Positions 59,385-64,000 of a stretch of DNA of 64,000 nucleotides are shown piece after piece (within the stretch, counting starts at the first letter, position 1; every line of letters starts with the position of its first letter). A program made the position numbers and the translations under genes. Origin of the DNA: UBA1231 sp045652765 (GTDB lineage: Bacteria > Bacillota_I > Bacilli_A > ML615J-28 > CAG-313); NCBI GenBank assembly GCA_045652765.1, contig JAZOLG010000003.1:7215-71214 (forward strand), written 5' to 3'. The notes under the pieces were generated by a model, which ran no database searches, was not told the DNA's origin, and saw nothing but the letters and a program-made list of their open reading frames with translations.

Positions 59385-60615
59385 AAACATTTTCTATTTT
59401 TTTAATTAACTTTGTAATATCAAATTTTTCAATTTTATTTAAACAATTCTTAACAAGTTTGTTCTTCATATCTTCGCAAGTGTCTAAAATCTTAGAAGCA
59501 CTAGCTGAAATAGCCTCACTTTGTTTAACGATAATTTCCATATCTTTGTGTATTTTCTCAACAAATTTTACTAATAATTCTTCTTTAAATTTATTAAATT
59601 CATTAATAATTTCTTGACTATCTTTAAACTTAATAATTTCTTCATTTTGTTTCAAAAGAACACTTTGGAACTTTTTCGCAAGACCTTCGATTATATTAAG
59701 CATTGGAATAAAGTAATTAGGACGAACAATATACATCTTATCATACTTAGTTACTTTCTTAATTGGAACATCATTATCATTATCCCATTCCAGTTCACTT
59801 ACTAAAATAGCATATTCACAACCTTTTTTCTTACGGTCTTTATCAAGTTTATCAATGTGATCGGCATTCTTTTTCTTATTTACTGAATCAGGTGCTTCAC
59901 TTTTCATCTCTAAAATAACTGATGTTAAAAGGTTTTCAACTTTATGATCTTCACTTGCAAAAACTTTGAAAATAAAATCTGCTTTCGTACCTTTAGATTC
60001 GCCTTCTTCTTTCTTAGAATCATTATCTTTTTCCCATTCACAGTTAACAAATCCACTTTGAGCATATGCAGCATATTCTTCGTTACACCAAAGTTCGAGT
60101 CTTTCACCAATTTTCTTTACACTAAGTGAACTACGTTCTAAAACTAGTCTTCGAATTTCTAGTTCTTTCTTTTCAATTTGAGCGTCACTTTCAGCCTTCA
60201 CCAGTGAGATTTGACTATTTGCTTCCTGTAATTTAAGTTCTAATTCATGAATTTTATCTTGATAGTCATCTTTAAATTCTAAAATTTTAATCTTCACTTC
60301 ATCATCTAATTGTTTCTTTAAAGCGTCAATTTTAGCTTGTAATTTAAGATTTTCCTCATCTTTTGTTTGAATTGACTTAGTTAGTTCTAACTCTTTTTGA
60401 AGCACAGCAGATTTCTTTTCTTGTTCAAACTTTTCAATTTCAAGTCTTAATTTACTTTTAAAGTCTTCTTCATAAGCTTTTTTAATCTTATCACTAATTA
60501 AGCTCAAATCAACTTGATTAATTTCCATAAGATCAATAACATCACCAGCTTTAGCATCTTCATTTAATTGTAATAATTTATTATCAATAATTGTAATGTT
60601 TTTAATTTTGGCCAT
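59383..60615 (-). CDS. DUF2130-domain coiled-coil protein
   Basis: A 410-residue protein. Residues about 45-155 form a long coiled coil rich in K, E and L. The DUF2130 domain follows at about 160-345, with SVKKIGERLELWCN at its start and a restriction-nuclease-like pattern (GTKADFIFKVF, then VILEMKSEAPDS with an E-x-K pair). DUF2130 is assigned to the PD-(D/E)xK-like fold; biological role unknown. The ATG follows GGAGGG. It starts nine bases after the PPTase-like gene and is probably co-transcribed with it. Confidence 0.88.
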   Translation of the reverse strand: MAKIKNITIIDNKLLQLNEDAKAGDVIDLMEINQVDLSLISDKIKKAYEEDFKSKLRLEIEKFEQEKKSAVLQKELELTKSIQTKDEENLKLQAKIDALKKQLDDEVKIKILEFKDDYQDKIHELELKLQEANSQISLVKAESDAQIEKKELEIRRLVLERSSLSVKKIGERLELWCNEEYAAYAQSGFVNCEWEKDNDSKKEEGESKGTKADFIFKVFASEDHKVENLLTSVILEMKSEAPDSVNKKKNADHIDKLDKDRKKKGCEYAILVSELEWDNDNDVPIKKVTKYDKMYIVRPNYFIPMLNIIEGLAKKFQSVLLKQNEEIIKFKDSQEIINEFNKFKEELLVKFVEKIHKDMEIIVKQSEAISASASKILDTCEDMKNKLVKNCLNKIEKFDITKLIKKIENV

Positions 60616-60624
60616 AATACCCTC

Positions 60625-61128
60625 CTATATAACATCAATTTCTAACTTCTCATAGCTTCCAACAATGAGTTTATATTTTTTTATAAAATTAAAATCATAA
60701 AAATTTATACCATTTAAATCTTCTTCTTTACAAGAAAAGATACTTTTATCTTGCAGTTTTGCGGAAACTTCTAAACGACAAAGATAATCATAATCACGGT
60801 TTCGTTTAATTTCTTGAACATCAACTGTAACATTATCAAGAGAAAATACAACCGCAACATAATCATTGGAATGGCTTATACTAAAGAAAAACAAATCATC
60901 AACTACATTTGGCTTACCATTTTCGCTAAACTTTACATCAAATTGATCTAAATTAAATAATTTCTTGCCAAATTCATAGACAATACTCCATGCTACAACG
61001 CTTTGTTTAAAATGTAATTCATTCTTTTTAGTTCTAATGTGTTCTCTAATATTATTTGGTAAATTCAAATAGCTTAGTTCAATATTTTGAACTGAATCTA
61101 GTTTAATATATTTTAAATATGTTTTCAT
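60625..61128 (-). CDS. Divergent 4'-phosphopantetheinyl-transferase-like protein (Sfp fold)
   Basis: A 167-residue protein starting at ATG 61128. NGKPNV and FFFSISHSNDYVAVVFS match the Sfp-type motifs G-K-P and (F/N)xSHS. The next motif, normally G-(V/I)-D-(V/I)-E, reads TVDVQE, so the second metal-binding glutamate is replaced or shifted. The usual W/F-x-x-K-E-A motif is not clear. It may be a small acyl-carrier-protein activator with an altered metal site, or an enzyme that has lost activity. No carrier-protein or polyketide genes lie nearby. Confidence 0.6.
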   Translation of the reverse strand: MKTYLKYIKLDSVQNIELSYLNLPNNIREHIRTKKNELHFKQSVVAWSIVYEFGKKLFNLDQFDVKFSENGKPNVVDDLFFFSISHSNDYVAVVFSLDNVTVDVQEIKRNRDYDYLCRLEVSAKLQDKSIFSCKEEDLNGINFYDFNFIKKYKLIVGSYEKLEIDVI

Positions 61129-61180
61129 AAATAATACCTTTTTTATTATTATATCATATTTAATAAAAGTTTTCAAATTA

Positions 61181-61212
61181 AACAAAAAGATGGATTAACA
61201 TAATCCATCTTT
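61181..61212 (-). terminator. Terminator after DUF4250 gene
   Basis: The perfect stem AAAGATGGATTA/TAATCCATCTTT with loop ACA overlaps the last codons of the gene and is followed by TTTTGTTT on the minus strand. Confidence 0.88.
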
Positions 61213-61386
61213 CTTAATACATACAAATTGATTCAAGTTTTGATTATAAGAATAACCAATACTAGCTAATAATTCTTTCAGCTCGTTTTTACAAAGATCT
61301 AAATCATCACAAACGATATCTAAACTCTTACCAGTATCACGCAACTTACAATTAACAACTGATAATAAAATATTAGGATCTTTCAT
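61195..61386 (-). CDS. DUF4250-domain protein
   Basis: A 63-residue protein that matches the short DUF4250 family along its whole length: MKDPNILLSVVNCKLRD, then a C-D-D-L-D-L segment and a closing I-G-Y-S-Y. The family is found across Bacillota and has no assigned function; the middle looks like a small helix-turn-helix. It starts one base after the marR-type gene stop and forms one unit with it and the ABC exporter. Confidence 0.82.
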   Translation of the reverse strand: MKDPNILLSVVNCKLRDTGKSLDIVCDDLDLCKNELKELLASIGYSYNQNLNQFVCIKKDGLC

Positions 61387-61387
61387 A

Positions 61388-61822
61388 TTAGTCTTCTTTC
61401 TTATGAATACATTCTATCGAATTAGTTGTAGAAACTTCCAAACATTTTGTAAATACTTCTAATTCTTCATTATTCATTCCTTTAGTAATTATATCGATCC
61501 ATTCTTTTTCTGCTTTCATTAAAACAGCATATGCTTCTTTTAATTTATCAGTTGGATATAATTCACATATTCTTTTGTCTTGTTCACTAATTTTTTTAAT
61601 AATATAGCCTAGATTTTCTAAATAATCAAGTGTTCTTGTCGTATTACTAGGATGAACATGAGCAATCTGTTTGATCTTATCTCTTGTTATTCCAGGATTT
61701 TCAACAATTCTTTTAATAAATACTCGATGACATCCACAAAGTTCAAAACTTTCTAATGCCTTATCTAAATAAACATTAGCATGCTTGGAAATAATTGAGA
61801 AATATCTAAATAAATTATTCAT
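61388..61822 (-). CDS. MarR-family transcriptional regulator
   Basis: A 144-residue winged-helix regulator. NPGITRDKIKQIAHVHPSNT is the HTH, followed by TRTLDYLENLGYIIKKISEQ (recognition helix and wing) and D-K-R-I-C. It overlaps the stop of the ABC exporter gene by one base, so it is made with the exporter, probably repressing it until a ligand is bound. Confidence 0.9.
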   Translation of the reverse strand: MNNLFRYFSIISKHANVYLDKALESFELCGCHRVFIKRIVENPGITRDKIKQIAHVHPSNTTRTLDYLENLGYIIKKISEQDKRICELYPTDKLKEAYAVLMKAEKEWIDIITKGMNNEELEVFTKCLEVSTTNSIECIHKKED

Positions 61823-63579
61823 TAATAATCACCATCTTTTAGTTCATGACTTAAATATGTTGTATCACCATTTCTAAATTGTAAACTATAAAGATTAGCA
61901 TAAATACCATTTGATGCTACTAACTTATCATGACTACCTTGTTCTTTAATTGAGCCATTTGCGATAACAACAATTTCATCAGCATTTTTAATTGTAGAAA
62001 GTCTATGTGCAACAACAAGTGTTGTACGTCCTTTACAAAGTTCATCAAGAGCTGATTGAATCAAAATTTCTGTTGTATTATCTAAAGCTGAAGTTGCTTC
62101 ATCAAGAATTAAGATTGCTGGGTTTTTCAAGAATACTCTAGCAATACTTAATCTTTGTTTTTGTCCACCAGATAATTTAACACCACGTTCACCAATTTGT
62201 GTATCATATTTATCTGGTAAACTCATGATATACTCATGAATATTGGCACGACGCGCTGCATCATACACTTCTTCCATAGTTGCATCAAGTCTACCATATA
62301 AAATATTTTCATAAATTGAACCATTAAATAAAAATACATCTTGTTGAACAATACCAATATTATTTCTTAACGATTCCATTGTAACACTATTAATACTTTG
62401 ACCATCAATTAATATATCACCACTACCTAATTGATAAAATCTTGGAATTAAGTGACAAATAGTCGTTTTCCCACCACCACTTGGTCCAACAAGGGCAAGT
62501 TTTTTACCAGCATCAATATATAAATTAATATTGTTTAATACTTCTTTAGATTCATTATAACTAAATGAAACATTTTTAAATTCAATGACACCTTTTCTTA
62601 CAACAAGTGATGTTGCATTTACTGCATCTTTTTCTTCTTCTTCGTCCATGATTTCAATAAATCTTCTAAATCCTGTTGTTCCATCTTGTAATTGTTCCAT
62701 AAATGCAATTAAAGTTTGAACTGGCGAAATAAATAATCCAATACTTACAATAAATGCTGTATAGTCACCTGGATTAAGATCAGTATAAGCTAAGAAGAAT
62801 CCACCTGCTACTAAAATGAAAACATTAAAGACATCAGTAACAAATGATGTTGATGAATGAAATTGTCCCATCGCTTTATAAGCACGACCACGAGCTTCTA
62901 CAAACATCTCATTTCCAATTTCGAATTTCTCTTCTTCTTTTTCGCTATTAGTAAATGCTTTGGTTACACGAATACCTGAAATACTACTTTCAAGTCTTGC
63001 ATTAATTTCAGCAACGCTTTTTCTACTATCAGTAAAAGCATCACGCATTCTCTTTCTTAAGATTACAGATATTAACACTAAGAACGGAACAGCCGCAAAT
63101 ATAATTAATGTTAGACCCCAATCAATTGTACAAAGATAAATAAATGATCCAATTACCATAATGCCACATATAAAAATATTTTCTGGTCCATGGTGAGCAA
63201 GTTCACTAACCTGCATTAAATCATTTGTCATTCTACTCATAATCTTACCAGTTTCATGATTATCATAATATGAATATGGTAATTTTTGTAATTTTCTAAA
63301 CATATCACTACGCATTGCCGCTTGCATTCTAACACCAATGATATGTCCATAGTATTGAATAAAAAATCTAAGTAACATTCTAACAACATACATGATAAAT
63401 AAAACAATACCAAATGTAACTAACATACTTAAATTTTTTTCAGGTATCCATTCATTCATCATTCTTCTTGTAATCATTGGATATAATAGTCCAATAACTG
63501 AAACTAATAATGATGCTAACATATCTAGTGTAAATAATTTCTTGTGTGGTCCATAATATGAAATAAATCTCTTCAGCAT
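61822..63579 (-). CDS. ABC exporter with fused membrane and ATPase domains
   Basis: A 585-residue half-transporter of the MdlB/MsbA/LmrA type. Six transmembrane helices lie at about 15-310. The ATPase has GPSGGGKTT (Walker A), LSGGQKQRLSIARVFLK (signature), ILILDEATSAL (Walker B) and the AHRLST switch. It should act as a homodimer, exporting a drug or lipid. It leads the operon with a MarR-type regulator, the usual layout of multidrug or peptide export. The ATG follows AAGGAGAA. Confidence 0.93.
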   Translation of the reverse strand: MLKRFISYYGPHKKLFTLDMLASLLVSVIGLLYPMITRRMMNEWIPEKNLSMLVTFGIVLFIMYVVRMLLRFFIQYYGHIIGVRMQAAMRSDMFRKLQKLPYSYYDNHETGKIMSRMTNDLMQVSELAHHGPENIFICGIMVIGSFIYLCTIDWGLTLIIFAAVPFLVLISVILRKRMRDAFTDSRKSVAEINARLESSISGIRVTKAFTNSEKEEEKFEIGNEMFVEARGRAYKAMGQFHSSTSFVTDVFNVFILVAGGFFLAYTDLNPGDYTAFIVSIGLFISPVQTLIAFMEQLQDGTTGFRRFIEIMDEEEEKDAVNATSLVVRKGVIEFKNVSFSYNESKEVLNNINLYIDAGKKLALVGPSGGGKTTICHLIPRFYQLGSGDILIDGQSINSVTMESLRNNIGIVQQDVFLFNGSIYENILYGRLDATMEEVYDAARRANIHEYIMSLPDKYDTQIGERGVKLSGGQKQRLSIARVFLKNPAILILDEATSALDNTTEILIQSALDELCKGRTTLVVAHRLSTIKNADEIVVIANGSIKEQGSHDKLVASNGIYANLYSLQFRNGDTTYLSHELKDGDY

Positions 63580-63635
63580 AATTTTCTCCTTATATTATAC
63601 ATATTATACCACAAACTAATTGCGTTCGCAATATT

Positions 63636-64000
63636 TTAACAAATGATTTTATCTATTAACACCGTTATAAAACTATTATCTAACTCGCTTATAGAACTTA
63701 TCTTCTTACCTAAATCTTTAAGAGAATGTCCAACATGATATAACTTAATTTTATCTATTATTATATAACGGTCATGAACATTCAAAGTATATTTAATAGT
63801 TAAACCACCATATTGACTAATAAACTTACTTATATCATCACTTATTAATTTACAAGTAGATTGATTAGTATAAATCAATACTTTTACATTCATACCCTTA
63901 ACTACTAATCTAACTAGTATACTTCTATCAATATAATTATCTATTATAATAATTTCAGTTATAGCACTATCAAATATTTGTTGTATTAAAGTATATGAAT
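63636..64000 (-). CDS. ORF6N-type protein, C-terminal phospholipase-D-like domain (partial)
   Basis: The frame stays open from the stop at 63636 to the right edge, so the true start lies outside; ATG 63893 is internal. The visible 121 residues match the C-terminus of ORF6N-domain proteins of Bacillota: a TEIIIIDNYIDRSIL segment, then HDRYIIIDKIKLYHVG and SLKDLGKK, which together look like half of a PLD-type fold (HDR then I-D). These proteins are common in prophages and mobile islands and often carry an N-terminal DNA-binding domain. No other mobile-element gene is visible here. Confidence 0.7.
   Translation of the reverse strand, partial: SYTLIQQIFDSAITEIIIIDNYIDRSILVRLVVKGMNVKVLIYTNQSTCKLISDDISKFISQYGGLTIKYTLNVHDRYIIIDKIKLYHVGHSLKDLGKKISSISELDNSFITVLIDKIIC

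Noticed and set aside
63605..63640. Small ATTGCG/CGCAAT hairpin between the partial ORF6N gene and the ABC exporter
   Set aside because: The stem is short and lacks a T-run on the relevant strand, so I do not call it a terminator.
1..64000. CRISPR arrays, insertion sequences, rRNA operons and a replication origin
   Set aside because: No regularly spaced repeats, transposase-like frames, rRNA sequence or DnaA-box clusters were seen on either strand.

Overview
The window is an AT-rich stretch (very roughly 30% G+C by eye) of a Bacillota chromosome, most like an uncultured, partly genome-reduced gut member of the Bacilli (Erysipelotrichales / RF39 / Mycoplasmatota-adjacent). The code is standard: tryptophan is TGG and TGA stops. 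Ribosome sites are GGAGG-like, promoters are near-consensus TTGACA-N17-TATAAT, and surface proteins carry Gram-positive lipoboxes. Gene order copies Bacillus: cysS-mrnC-rlmB-sigH-like-rpmG-secE-nusG, rplK-rplA-rplJ-rplL-methyltransferase-rpoB-rpoC, tig-clpX-lon and trmR-trhP-trhP. The lineage is an inference; no 16S gene is present. Class III ribonucleotide reductase (NrdD, NrdG) points to anaerobic life. A PdaA-like deacetylase, a CotF-like pair and a SigH-position sigma factor hint at present or ancestral sporulation.

Layout. 1-5.9 kb (mostly minus): start of a 23S rRNA methyltransferase gene, pdaA, a YihY-like membrane protein, a tiny zinc-ribbon gene, an ABC exporter pair and nagA. 6.0-6.5 kb (plus): two small CotF-like genes. 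6.5-11.6 kb: CvpA-like protein, tRNA-Lys, a 5'-nucleotidase lipoprotein, and a permease/binding-protein pair lacking an ATPase, divergent from a Crp/Fnr regulator across a perfect palindrome. 11.9-15.8 kb: nrdG converging on trxB and an nrdD carrying a fused redoxin domain. 16-20.7 kb: a glycerate kinase-GNAT fusion, a DUF885 lipoprotein, tRNA-Arg, an HTH membrane protein and a Nudix hydrolase. 20.7-38.9 kb: transcription and translation core with L10, L1 and L13-type leaders, interrupted by a plus-strand VWA lipoprotein. 38.9-43 kb: greA-mtnN-metG-yitT. 43-48.8 kb: tRNA 5-hydroxyuridine genes, an HTH-TPR regulator, a YgjP-like protease, a kinase and an acetyltransferase. 48.9-53.8 kb: lon, clpX, tig. 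53.9-55.2 kb: an SDR enzyme divergent from a small HTH gene. 55.3-59.2 kb: a compact five-gene operon (DUF1538 membrane protein, two PII-like proteins, agmatinase-family enzyme, duplicated SpeD). 59.4-64 kb: DUF2130 protein, a divergent phosphopantetheinyl transferase, an ABC exporter-MarR-DUF4250 operon and the C-terminal part of an ORF6N-type protein running off the end.

The strongest candidate for something undescribed is the 55.3-59.2 kb operon. It pairs a fused SpeD whose first half has lost its catalytic residues with an agmatinase-family enzyme, no spermidine synthase in the window, and a PII-associated transporter-like protein behind a promoter-proximal terminator. An arginine to agmatine to putrescine route tied to PII-controlled transport is a testable reading.

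Other points of note are the NrdD-redoxin fusion next to TrxB, the glycerate kinase-GNAT fusion, the operator-like palindrome beside the Crp/Fnr gene, and a recurring pattern of terminator hairpins placed directly before the next gene's ribosome site with no room for a promoter. No intergenic stretch exceeds 300 bases. No CRISPR array, insertion sequence or rRNA gene was seen.
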